Origin: Poecilobothrus nobilitatus
Lineage: Eukaryota; Arthropoda; Insecta; Diptera; Dolichopodidae
Reading direction: 5' to 3'
NCBI GenBank assembly: GCA_947095535.1
Contig: OX352774.1
Location: 235,749,825-235,813,824 of the forward strand
Length of the DNA stretch: 64,000 bases
Shown: in pieces, positions 13,239 to 25,408 of the stretch
Numbering within the stretch: the first letter of the stretch is position 1
How the letters are laid out: the number at the start of each line of letters is the position of its first letter
The notes under the pieces: generated by a model
Databases searched by the model: none
What the model was told of the DNA's origin: nothing
What the model saw: the letters and a program-made list of their open reading frames with translations, nothing else
Position numbers and translations under genes: made by a program

Positions 13239-14187
13239 CAGAGTGTTTTAAAAATACATAAAGGTATTTTAAAGAAAAAATTACTTCGAAAATAATAATA
13301 TTGGCTGTAAATTTTCTCAACATTTCCTTGAGCTTATAAAAAAAACGCTTCTTACAATGCATACTGGAAAACCAGTAATATATTTATTTTATTAACAAAG
13401 TATACTACATACATACAATCTCAAAACTTTTCTTAAATAGCATACAATCTTAGAACTTCACTTTATATTTCGTTATAATCGTTAAACATATCAATAGAGG
13501 AAGAGGTACGAGTATATTAGAAATTTTGTAAATTTTCGTTTAGATCGTTGTTATATTTTAAGATACCACTTACTAAAATGAGCCAGAAACCTACGAAGAT
13601 CTTTTCTTACCGACAATAAAGACAAAAAACAGATTTTGCCGACTCTCTTTAAGGAAACTTAAAACTCTGCCAATGTGGTAAAAAGAACAATTCTGCAGAA
13701 TAAAATGGTACCTCTGCGAAAGAGATATTCTTCTTCCAGAAATAATTATCTCAGTAGATTGATTTTTTTTCTTTTGAAAATATAGAACATATTTTGACAT
13801 AAAAGAACAACATTTTCCATTAGGATACAGTACTTTAACCATTGGTTAAATTCAAAATCCCAAAAAAGTTTGTCTTGTTCTTTAGTTTTGGATTTTCATC
13901 ATATACTATCGAAATATTAACTTGCTTACTCTTTTTTAGAGGAAAACTTTTAATATCTGATGACAAAACTTTTATTTCGCCGAAAATTTTTTTAAATTAG
14001 AAATATTATACGTTTGCTTCCCCTCTCCCCTTCTCCCCTTAAACTTTTATTAAAGTATTAAATTTTAGAATTTATTTTTTGAGAAAACCTAAATTTTTTT
14101 TTTCTATTTATTTTCATATTTTGATTCAAATTTTTCGTATATTATATGTGTATTAACATTATTATTTAATATTTTAGGAACACTCTG
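13239..14187. mobile_element. mariner-like non-autonomous DNA transposon
   Basis: The 949 bp segment has 18-bp imperfect terminal inverted repeats, 15 of 18 identical: CAGAGTGTTTTAAAAATA at 13239-13256 and the complement of CAGAGTGTTCCTAAAATA at 14170-14187. It is flanked on both sides by TA (13237-13238 and 14188-14189), the target used by Tc1/mariner-type transposases. A 5' CAG(A/G)GTGT start is common in that group. No transposase is present. The longest frame inside, 83 codons on the minus strand (13591-13842), resembles nothing I know. The family assignment rests on ends and target site only. Confidence 0.6.
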
Positions 14188-14189
14188 TA

Positions 14190-16827
14190 TTACAAAAAAA
14201 ATATATATATAAAATGAACATTTATTATTATTTATTCTTTAGAAATATATTTTCTTTTTTGAATTGCACCCAAAGGTTACTTAAACTGTCTTTATATTTA
14301 CTAACTAACTAACATTATTAACTCTTTGAAATATTTATAAAAAAAAAAAACCACTGCAATGAATTTTGTTGGTAACAATGATGTTAACAAACCAAAAAAT
14401 TTATTTATTATTTTAATTTTAATTTTTTTTTTTCTAAAATTCTTCATACATTTATAAAAAAAAAAAAATCTTTTGAATCTGAAGAACATAAAAACTTTCG
14501 AATAATAACTGAAGGCTTCTGGTGATTTGATTTAATTTTATTAGAAGGGACCTTGAATATAAATCAATTCATAAAAAACCTATAGTGTTACTTTTTTTTT
14601 TTTTTTTTTTTAAGAAATAATAACACATATTTACTATTATAGTGTTATAATATACGAGTATGTATTTATATAAGTACATTAGTATATGCATGTAAATGTC
14701 TAAGTACTCGACCTAAAATTGAACTTTTATATTTAAAAAGCTTCACTGTTGAATAGAAATAAATAAAAAAAAAAACAAAAAAAAAAAAAAATAACAACCA
14801 TAAGATGAATTATTCTTTACTTTGGCTTTTGTTCGGCACGTTTTAGCATATTTTATAAAATTTTAAAGACCACAAAAATTATTTTTAAACGTTTACTAAC
14901 ACAAAGTATATTATTTTTTTTTTTTTTTGTTGTTGAAGTTAAAATTGAAAATTTTTTAATTTTTTATAAATGCTAACGTGATAACTACTGAATTGTATTA
15001 GTTTATATTATAATAAAAAGAATTAAAAATTTTAGGAAATAATAGGAAAAAAAACTTTACTTTAGTAGTTAAACTTAGTCAAGGCTAAAATAACCATTTT
15101 TTTCTTTAACATTTTATTTATTTGATAATTTGATTAATTTAATATAGAAATAAATAAATTGTTTATGGTTCATTTAATCAATTATGGGATACCTTATTTG
15201 TAATAGAATTAATTAGAAAAATTAAGGGTTGATCATTAGTCTTTTCTCTTCATTTTTATTTTAATCGGAATTTTTTTATAAATACTTTTTTGAAACGATA
15301 TGACAGAAAGTTGTCAGAATATAGCTTATTCCCTGCTTCTTTTTGTCAGATGCTCAGCTTTTTTTTTTCCCCAACTATTGTCCATAGAAATAGTTGTGTA
15401 CCTTTACTGCAGAATTTTTAACCATAAATATAACACTTAATTATATGATTAGGTTTCAATTGGATTAAAGTCTTATGATTTTAATAATAAAGCTACAAAT
15501 TTTAATAATAAAATTATTGATTTCATTATTGATTATTCGTTAAAAAGTTTAAAAGAAAAATTTCGTTTCTTTCCGCCTTTCATATTACTTGATTCACTCG
15601 CGTTCATTCAATATTGTTAACATTATGAAGATGTGTAAGTGTAAGGTGATTGAAATAATAAAAGCTAATATCTAATGCTTAAAAAATTGAATCAAATTGG
15701 AAATTTTAAAATTTTATTTCAATTTAAATTTCTATTTAATAAATTGATATAGGTATTATAAACTAATCTTTATGTATATAATTGCGATTTAATATATATA
15801 AAATATTCTTATAGTTGTAATTAAAAATTAACTTAATTAACTGTATATAATGAAAAAATTTAGTAACGCCTTTTAATATATCATAGAAAAGATCTTGCAA
15901 AGTCAGAAAAGTCACAAAACTGTCAAAATGACGTTTCTGGTTTCAGTTTTCATTCATTTAATTTTTTTTGTTTTTAATTTTACTTTTAAATAAAATCCGT
16001 CAAAATTAGCTTTAATAATTAAAGTTAGTAAGGTATAAAAATCAGGTAAATATAGGTAATTAATAGTATTTTTTTTTTTTTGGAATTTAGTATTGACAGC
16101 TGTACTAAAAAAATTTAAGGAAAAAAAAACAAAAATATTCTGGTAATGGATTACAGTTAGTATCTATTTAATATGAAATAATTGTATTAATTTAACTTCT
16201 GTTTCCGTTATTATTGTTGTTAACATTTTGATAATTACTGTTTTTTGACAGTTGAGATTTTTTTTATTTTAAGATAAATGAAAAATATCAGTTTAAATGT
16301 CACAATCAAAAAAAAAACCCGAATGAAAATGAAGACAAATCTTTAATTAAAGCAATGATTAATTTATATATTTTTTTTTAAAAATATTTAATTAAAATTA
16401 ATGGAACTTTTTGAACGGTTGAATAAATTAGGGGAAATTTATGTACTATGGATAATGGATAATTTTTGATATTAAATGACTCAAATTTTCACTTAGAGTG
16501 AGGGTAGTTAGTATTAAATGGCTTAATAAAAGGCTGTTATAGAGTTAAATTACATTTGATAGAGATTGTAATATAAAACCGTATTATGAATTTTATAAAT
16601 TATGAATTAAATACTGCATCAACTTTGAAACTTTTTGAACTACTATTTACTAAAAATGTACTCTAATATATAACTTCGTTTTAAAATGTTTTTTAGTACA
16701 AAATACTTAAATACATGTAACTTTTATTATGAAAAATCAGTAGTTTAGATATTAGATATTATGAAAAATCAGTAGTTCAGTTTAACATTTTTCTTTTTAC
16801 ATTAATACAATTTAAATTCACGATAAT
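14190..16827. other. AT-rich non-coding stretch
   Basis: No gene is supported. Several poly(T) and poly(A) runs are present, for example near 14590-14611 and 14764-14791. Confidence 0.55.
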
Positions 16828-17369
16828 ATGACGACTTATTGGAGCATTCGCTCTATTTTATAAATATTTCGTTGGTATACAAGAGCCTGCTCAGAAGAAA
16901 TAAAAATCTTAATGCATCCTCTTAAAAATTTCAACCGAGATACAAGGAGGATTTCACAGGCTAACCTTTATTCATTAAAGATCCAAAAACTGTTCCTCAC
17001 ATGGAAATTCTTTTGTAAATATGTAATGCGTACAGCGCGAATATATAATAAATTGCTAACGGACGTAATCCCAAAGGTTGGCAACAATAATGTGTGCAAT
17101 ATTATTAAATTCAAGAAAAATATAAACATCTTTGTTCTAAGTACTCCTCCCAACATTCAGTTACTTTCCATATTTCTCAATTTTCTTTATTTCTATTTTA
17201 CCCAATCTCCAAACCAAACATTACATTGTACCATAACCTAAATCTAACCTAATGTTTATTTTAAAAAGGAAGTGGGGTTTGGTTGGTTCAAGTTCAACAC
17301 TACCAAAGGGAATTCACTCGTTGATTTTATTAGTCTTTCATGATTCCCACCTACTCTCAAAAAAAAAAA
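16828..17369 (+). pseudogene. non-LTR retrotransposon family L, 5'-truncated copy
   Basis: This is the very end of a LINE reverse-transcriptase ORF plus its 3' untranslated tail. The frame opens with RLIG then ALFYKYF, shifts by one base near 16890, and continues with CSEEIK, a PLKNFNRDTRR segment, YVMRTARIYNKLL and NIIKFKKNINIF. These follow the usual insect pattern LFYRYF ... PLKxFxRxTR ... RTARLWNxLP ... FKxxVN at the C-terminus of jockey/CR1-like ORF2 proteins. The untranslated tail contains the block GGGGTTTGGTTGGTT then CAACACTACC and ends GATTCCCACCTACTCTC followed by A11 (17359-17369). It is 5'-truncated, frameshifted and dead. Confidence 0.75.
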
Positions 17370-20235
17370 TATATATATAAGTTGCAATAAGTTTTATCAA
17401 TCAATCTGTAACTATTTTACTGATGTCTGATCAAATAATTGATATAAATTAAATATTTCCTGATAATCGCAGACAATAAAAATTTTTTTAATTAAAAAAA
17501 AAAAATTGTTTTCTTTGAAGGTTGTTAATTGTTTTATAACTTCTATTTCTACCCTTAGGAAATCATTAATATAAAAAATAACAACCCACATCCCCATCAA
17601 CAAAAAAAAAAAATGAAAATAATTGTGTTATAGTTATTATAGTCTCGTTTTTTTTTTTTTTTGGTTGATAATGAAAATACAAAATTTATTGTATAAAATG
17701 ACAGTTTAACCAATGTGACATTTTTAATTTTATTGCCCGAAAACAAAAACATTTCTTGCTGTTTTCATTTATTTTTGTTTTTGTCAATTTTTTAATGGGA
17801 TTTTTCTGCAGGTATAAAATTTACCTTTAATTAGAGATAACAAAAACACAAAAGAAAACAAAAAAAAAAAAAAAACAATAATAGTTTAGTAATTAAAATT
17901 CAACAAAATAATTATTATGTAGTCAGGTGTGTTTTTATTGAAAAACAGGGAAAATAAATGATTAATTTTTGTAGTTGTACGAGAAAATTATGGGATTCTC
18001 TTTATAATTGGTTTTTTTTTTTGGTTTGATCGTTATTGAATTTTGTTGAATTTATATCTTAAGTGCAACTATTTTACCCAAATTTTTTCCAAACCATTTC
18101 GAGAACAACTTTTTGTTATTTGTATTTTGACAATGATTCAAAATGCTTATATGTTTGTGTTGTAGATCAAATTCTAATTTATTACTTGCACGTTCAATTA
18201 TTAAGTTTGGGAAATTCTAATTAAATAGTTCCAGTACAGAATTTTCGGATTATCTTTTGAACTATTAATGTATATAGATCTTTTATAATGATTTTTAAAA
18301 CTGTATTAACTTTCTTTTCGCGTCGTCCACCCCTGACGAAAAGATTAAGCTCAAAATCGTTATGTAATTCTCTCATATTCTGTTACTAAATAAAATAAAA
18401 ACATATTTTTATATTTTTTGAATTGGTGTTTGAAGTATATATATATGTATATATATATTTTTACCTTAACTTCAAAAGTTGTTAAACCGATCCTAAAATC
18501 GATCTGAATGCCATTTATTTAAATGAATTATGTAATTAGAGGACTGCTATTAAAAAAAAATTGAAGAAGTGAATTGTTGATATTTCAAGCTTCCTTCAAT
18601 CGGTTAGTTCCTGAAAAGTAAGAATTTACAAAATTTTTTAGGCAAAATAATAAAAAAACTTATTATAATTATTTAATCGTCGATAAACAAACCGCAAATA
18701 AATAATTAATATATTATGCCTATATAAAAAATGAATTGATGATCTTAAAAACTACAGTAGCTTAAAATTAAATAATTATAAAGTGTTGAAAGGTTTTAAG
18801 GAATTGGAAAGTATCAAAAGTCAGTAAGATTTATTTTAAGATTGTTGTTTGCTTTTTTAAATCTATTTCACTTTAATTTCGGCAGCTATCATACAGCATA
18901 TCGTTTTCGTCTTTTGAAATAATAAGCATCGATTAAAATATATGGAATTAAATAATAATTCATTTATAAAACCCATAAAAAGAGGTAAAAAAAAAAAATG
19001 GTAATTTTGAGACCTGAGTTTCAATCGATTATTGCGTAATTTAATTTAATTTTTGAATAACAATAGTTATAGCTAAATGTTTTTAAAATTGATGTTATAT
19101 TTTTTTTGTTTTGTTTTTTTAACTTTGTTAGTTAGCTCATAACTATAATTAACTTATCATATATTTAAAAATATTAATAATAATAAAAAAAAATTTATTG
19201 TATACAGGTATAATTTAGGTGATAATTAAGCAAAAAATGACAAAATTAAGAACACCATTTTTATGTTAAATTTTTTTTTTTTAAATATTATTTTCATTTT
19301 TCTTTTTTTTTTTGTGCTTTAGTAATGTGAAGAACGCTTTGTTTTGTCACAGTATGATCTAAGCCAAGTTGAAAGTTCTAAAAAAAAAACAAAATGAAAA
19401 AAAAAAAACAGCGAATAAAGTAAAAAAAAATGAGGGTACTCAGTATGTATCTTTATTCATAGACTGGTAATAAAAAAGATAAATATTAAAATTAAAGACC
19501 CAGAATAATAACTGAACAATACTCATCCTTATCTTAAAATTAATTATTATCACTTTAAAGTTCTGGTATGTATTTTGAATTTCTTGGTTAAAAAGGTTGA
19601 CAAATTTTGCAAAAAAAAAAATAATGTTGTTTTTTTTTGTTCTGAGTTTTAATGTTAATTTTATTTTACTACTCTAATAATTGTTATTCTTATATTTTAT
19701 GTTCATCAACCGTTTAAAAAAAAAAATAAATAAAAATATCAAAAATAATTACACCTCTAAAGAAGAAAAAAACTTAAAACTTAAATTTAAAAAAAAAATT
19801 AAATTTCGTGAGGAAAAACTTTAGTTTGTTTTGGTAACAAAGACTTTAATAGATTTAAAATGAAAAACACGAAAAAAAAAAAAAGTTTAAAGGATTATAT
19901 AAAAAGACATGTACTGTAATTTTATTATTTTTCTTGTTATTATTTTCTATAAAAAAAAAAATAATGTCGATTGAATTTTTTATGAAGACGCAAAAACAAA
20001 TTAAACTTTATTGTTCACGTGTACTATAAAATTATTTTTTATTTTTTAACCGTTTATATAATGATAATTTATGAGTTAAAATTTTAAAAAACTAAAAAAT
20101 ATTCTGTTTTTTCAATTGAAAATTACTGTTATAATTAAAAAATTACTGTTATAATTAAAAAAAAACAATTTTAAAAACAAAAGAAAAAATTACGCCTTTA
20201 GATATGCAATTTATGTATTGATTTCATAAGACTTA
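17370..20235. other. AT-rich non-coding stretch
   Basis: No gene is supported. Poly(A) and poly(T) tracts are frequent. Nothing between them resembles a known element. Confidence 0.5.
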
Positions 20236-20251
20236 AAATAAGCAGTGATTG

Positions 20252-20524
20252 GGGCTTCGGTAGCCTAGTGGGTAGACGTGTGGCATATTAACCGAAGAAG
20301 TGTGGGTTCGATCCCTGCACAGGTCGTAAGTGTTTTTTTCTTTAATACCCCCCTTACGACCAAATATAATGTAAATATATAGTATATAATATAAACAAAA
20401 TACATAATATTAGTATATAATTTAATAATAGTATAAAAACCTATAATGACCTTTAGTAGGCGATGGTTCAATAATATTGCATTACATTTATGTATGTAAT
20501 ATTAATATAAATAAATAAATAAAT
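20252..20524 (+). mobile_element. tRNA-derived SINE, copy 1, with target-site duplication
   Basis: The element begins with a tRNA-like head: A box TAGCCTAGTGG (20261-20271) and B box GGTTCGATCCC (20305-20315). It ends with a (TAAA)n tail. It is flanked by a perfect 16-bp direct repeat, AAATAAGCAGTGATTG, at 20236-20251 and 20525-20540, which is direct evidence of insertion by retrotransposition. A 9-bp perfect hairpin (GGTCGTAAG at 20322-20330, CTTACGACC at 20353-20361) follows the head, with a T7 run in its loop. The body is nearly identical to the copy at 46875-47092, so the family moved recently. The antisense frame through it (20265-20471) is not a gene. Confidence 0.9.
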
Positions 20525-20540
20525 AAATAAGCAGTGATTG

Positions 20541-21902
20541 AGTGGTTAAGAATATTGTGTTTTAATTAAGGGAATCTTATACAGGGATTCAATCATTTTT
20601 TATAGGACAGTAATTCTCTAATTCAATATAATTTGTACGTCTGAGAAGATAAAATTTTTATTTGAAAATACCTTTTGTAACTAAATCCTAAATAAAAAAT
20701 AACTATCATAAAAGGATTCGAAAGAAATTTTCTTTGGTAGTTTAGAGTTTTATTAATATATCTAAACATATATTATATGTCATATATGATAATATATAAT
20801 ATTAATATAGCTAAATAGGAAGTTAGTTTCATTTATCACAAATATAATAACTTATTTTTTACCAATTTTACAGACCCCTATTTACAGTATCTATACAATA
20901 GTTATTGCTGGTTCTGAAAGGTGTAAAATTTAAAGATTATTAAAATTAATAAAAAAAAAAAAACAATAGAAATTCAATAAATATTAAATTTTGTGAAAGA
21001 TTCCATTTTGTGAAATTATTCCATCAAAAACAATTGTTTAACAACATCTAAAGAATAAAACAAAAAAAAAATTTGGGAAAAATATTATTTTTAAAAGTCG
21101 CGAATTATCCCGACAAATAAGTGCCAGAAACTATCTTAACAAAAATATTCAATAAAGATATCAAATTTTCTTTTATAAAAAAATAATTATCTAATAAAAA
21201 TATTTAAATTTTTAAGAAAAGTGATTTACAACTTATGTACATATATAATATTTATAAGTTAAAATGTTATATAGAATATAATATATATAAAGTAAGTTTC
21301 ATAATTAACTTTAATTACTTTTTGTGCGAAGATTAGTTTTTTATATAGTAGAAAAAATAGTTCAGGTGTAACAATTAAAATGAATTAAAATGGATTATAT
21401 GAATATTTAATAATATTATTTTACACAGGTATTAAATATTAATATGGAAATGTATGTAGTTTAAAATTAACACAATTCTCATATCATTTTTAAACATATA
21501 TATATATATATATATACTATGAAATATATATATTTCATAAAAGTTTATGAAATATTACAATGTATACTTTATTAAAGATGATTACACAATTTTTAAATAA
21601 GAATTTAATATTTTATAAAATGAAAATATAAGTAGAAAAATTTAATTTCCCAAAAGATTTTTAAATTTTTCTTTTAAGGAAATATAATTACATGTACTTA
21701 TACATAAACTATAAAAAATTTGTTTTTCTTTACTTGTCAACAATAAAAAAAACTTTCAAGGCATTTTATTAAATTTTTTGTAACAACATTTTTTTTGTAC
21801 TTCTAAAAAACCTTTACGTTTTATAAAATTTCAGTGTAAATGATTTCAAAATGTAAATCATTAAATTTATGATTCTTAATACCATAATTTGAAGGTATAA
21901 TT
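20541..21902. other. AT-rich non-coding stretch
   Basis: No gene is visible. A (TA)n run lies at about 21495-21516. Confidence 0.55.
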
Positions 21903-22215
21903 GGAACAAGCAATTCTGGGTACTAATCAGTCAAGAATTGATTGAAAAACAAATCCGAAGAAGATAATAGAGATGGATTTACTATATTCGGAGACGCCTA
22001 ACAACATTAGTAACATGTTCAGGTATTGAACTGGCATTCCCAAGGTTCAACAAAGTGAGAAGACTTAAAGTGACTTGAAGAGAAAGCGTCCAGAATGATA
22101 TAGAATGAAAGAAAAAGTTTTGGACGGACATTGAAAGAATAGCGCAACGTACAGAAAATTAGAAAGGATTTACGAGAGCTCTTCGTTCCCTAAGAGAATA
22201 AAACGGGAGAAAAAA
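21903..22215 (+). pseudogene. non-LTR retrotransposon ORF2 C-terminus relic (second LINE family)
   Basis: Translation gives QELIEKQIRRR, two stops, then RWIYYIRRR, a degraded middle, LKVT-stop-RESVQNDIE, and after a frame change FWTDIERIAQRTEN and ALRSLRE. This follows the C-terminal signature of many insect LINEs (xQxxIExQIRRRKWRWIGHTLRRP ... RGRPKxTWRRxVxxD ... WxExxxLAQxRxxWRxxVxAL). It differs from family L. Multiple stops and shifts show it is dead, and its ends are not defined. Confidence 0.65.
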
Positions 22216-23704
22216 ACCTGGGAATATAGGGTTGATATATTTGATATATTGGGACCATATAGGAATTTTGTGTAAATAAAAAATATTGCGTTTCATTATT
22301 TAAAATTGTATATTACATACATATAGAATTTTTGTTAAGTTTTATTTAATAACCAGTTACTATTTAATGCTGCTCTTGAGTATCTTATATCAATATTCTC
22401 TTTTAAGTTATATCTAAGCTATGAATATTGTTTCTGTTATTGTAAAATTATTTTTCTTTAATGACCATTTTAATATCCTTGTTTGGCAATATTATTTATA
22501 TTTTTCACCCACATAATAATACTATAGTGTTAATTATCCTAATCATATTTATAAATTCAATATTTTAATATAATTTACCCTACTTTTATTAATTTTCAAA
22601 TAAATCTTGCAATATAAAGCAAATATTTTTTATCAAAAATTTTATGAAAAGAAATTCCAAGAAAATAAAAACTATTAATTTCTTCAAAAGAATTTCCTTT
22701 ACAAAAAATACCACCTACTTATAAAATATTTCTGAAGAAAATATTTTAATTCAACACTTTTCACATAGTTTTTCTTATAATCCAGATCGTTTTATAATCA
22801 AACAGTAAATGAACTGAAAGTCTTTTTTGTTTTTTATTTTTTGCGTTTTTTGCTTTTGTAATCAAATACCGTGTATAGAAGTATTTATTTTGGTTTTCCT
22901 CATTTTTTTTTTTTCACTTTTCTGTGGGAAATTTTCTTCACAGTAGGTAAAAAAAAAAGATTATATTTTTTATTTTATATAATATTATTCGTAATATTAA
23001 TCGTATCCGATGTTACATATTATATAGGATCATATCCATATCATAACATTTTAATGATGTGTTCAATGTTTGTAATCCAAATCAAAAAAAAAAAAGTCGA
23101 CATAGAAATTGAAAATTGAATTAAAATGTGTAATGCGAACGTTAGGAATAAAATTGTTAGTGTTGTCTAATTTTTTGTCTAAAACCAAAATGGTCTAATT
23201 TAAAAATTTTTTTATATTCACTTTGAATATTTCTGCTTTTTGCTATGCAGATTTATGAAAAGAAAGGTAAAATGCTTAATAAGCAACTGTGTAGAAAAAG
23301 AAAATTCTCAAAAATTCCAAAATTTCCACTCAACTCAAATTTTAAGTCGGCTCAATATTTTTGTTCGATCAACATTTGAGTCCGCGCAACTTTTTAGTGA
23401 TTCAAAGAATTTTAGGCTTACTAATTGTGTAATATTTATTAACATCTGAAGAGCTCCAAGTATCTCTAAAATATTTTAACATGATTAAAGCCTTTTTATA
23501 TGTATGATGATATAAATAAAAAAACATTGATGAATTTATATGGTTCGGTATTTTTATTCCGATTATTTATTAGGTATTTTATTTCCGCAGCATTTATTTA
23601 ATCACTTTGTATTACACGCATTACACTTTCCGGCATCTAGAAATTGATCAATTTTTTTGTATGTCTACTGAATGCTATGATTGTTTTGTTTAGAAAAGAA
23701 GTAA
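22216..23704. other. AT-rich non-coding stretch
   Basis: No gene is supported. Open frames at 22871-23119 and 23240-23449 have no recognisable domain, and their composition matches the background. Confidence 0.5.
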
Positions 23705-24391
23705 ATGTAACAGTAAGTCGATGCAACCGACTTATTAATACCCTACACCTGAATAATTCCACTTAAAATAAAAGCCATAAGTTTTTTGGCAGCTGCTCGA
23801 ACTTCTTCTATTTTCTTCCAACTCGAATTTCAGGCACGTAAAAGGGGCATCCTTTAACATCTTTGTACAAAATTTCAAGTTTCTATCTTTATTAATTAGG
23901 AGGCGTGTGTTAGGTACCCGAATTGCCACTCCAATATGCTCGTTTGCTCTGGGGCTCGTTCGGAAGCTTCCAAAATCCGAATCTATTGATCAAATCCTCT
24001 CAAATTTCAGAGACATAAATCAAACAGGAAGAAACATCATTGTACCAAATTTAAAGATTTTATCTTTGTTGATTTTGGAGATAATGTCGTTTGCTTCGAA
24101 ATCATTCGGAAGCTTCCAGAATCCGAATCCATGGACCGATTTTGTCCAGATTCGAATTTAGCCTTCCTTTCATAATTAGTAAACTACTACTTAAATTTCA
24201 TCAAGATAGATTTACTAATTTTTGAATTATCGTGCGAATGGAGAAACGGACGGGCATCGTTAAATCGATTCAGGATATGATCCTGATTCAGAATATATAC
24301 ACGTGTCCATATCTAACTCGCTTTCTTTTGCAGGTTACAAACTCCATACCAAAGTTAATATACCCTATACTTTAGCTGAAGGGTATAAAAA
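23705..24391 (-). mobile_element. Helentron/DINE-like element, family A variant
   Basis: Read on the minus strand, the element starts with a hairpin (ATACCCT at 24360-24366 paired with AGGGTAT at 24380-24386). A block related to the conserved GTTACAAAC-CTCG-AGATA segment of the other copies follows. A degraded GTCC-type tract lies near 24245-24260 (plus strand CGGACGGGC). The element ends with a second hairpin, TAAGTCG / CGACTTA, at 23714-23734. ATACCCT also occurs just inside the second hairpin (23738-23744), forming a subterminal inverted repeat with AGGGTAT. It is well diverged from the copies at 37121 and 61026 but keeps their architecture. No protein is encoded; open frames at 23735-23929 and 23907-24161 lie inside it. 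Confidence 0.6.
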
Positions 24392-25374
24392 CTGTAAAAT
24401 AATCTTATTTTTTAAGTCTACCGCTTAGAAGGTATTGAATCAAATCAAATAATTACACATATTTAGGTTTTGTTTACAGTTTACGGTTTACAGTTTTCAC
24501 AGAGAACTTTTATTTCTTTTAAAGAAAAAAAAAAAATCGTCCAAATTAGACTAAAATGTCCACGTTAGACTAAAATGTATTAAATCAATTGTTTGATATC
24601 TCGAAAATATTCATATTTAGACTTTTACATATAATAATTTATATCTCCTTTACCGTTATTTTTGTTTAGTTTTAATTTTTTTTTTATTAATTAAAAAATA
24701 AAAATGTTTTAACTAATATTAAATAATAACTACGTAAATTTATAGTATAGGTATACATTTTTTTCAAAATTAATAATTAATATTTTAATACAAAATAATA
24801 TTTCTTTTACATACAACATAATATTATATGATAGGACGGTTGCTTCAATTCGATCGTCATATCTATCCATATCAGATTATTGTTAGACCAACACACATAC
24901 ATTTTATTATTATGTACTTAAAGATTAAATATCGCGAATCTCATGGGTTATGTAAAGTTATAATACAATTTTAACAATACTAATAATAATAGTAACATAT
25001 TTTTACTAATGTTAAAATAAAAGGTAAGTAACTGCTAATACAAAACAGTGGAAAAAAAAAGAAATATAGTAAAAATTACGTTGTTATTGTTGAATATTAA
25101 AAAAAACGAATGGAATTGTTACTAGAGCCAAAACTGTGATGTAATTGAATTTTTTTTTTTTTTGTTTTTACTAAATTGTAAATGAAGAAGCTATTAACTG
25201 TTATTATAATGTTACTGTCTCTTATTTTTTTTTTAATGTTACTTTTATTATTTCGTTTTAACGATTATTACGCTACAAAAACCGTATGTTTAAAAATGTC
25301 TTATATGTAAGTATAATAAGTATACTGTATGATAATAGGTGAGTAATATAACCGTATTTTGAAAGGGGATAATG

Positions 25375-25408
<34 letters not shown>

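Noticed and set aside
20252..20330. Possible tRNA gene on the plus strand
   Set aside because: There is no acceptor stem pairing, and the same head recurs at 46875 with an identical body and flanking duplications.
20265..20471. 68-codon minus-strand open frame containing TTCAGIEPTLLRL
   Set aside because: It is the antisense of a well-defined SINE with target-site duplication; the peptide is the complement of the B box region.
23735..24161. Two overlapping open frames on opposite strands
   Set aside because: Both lie inside a Helentron-like element; no domain and no splice signals.
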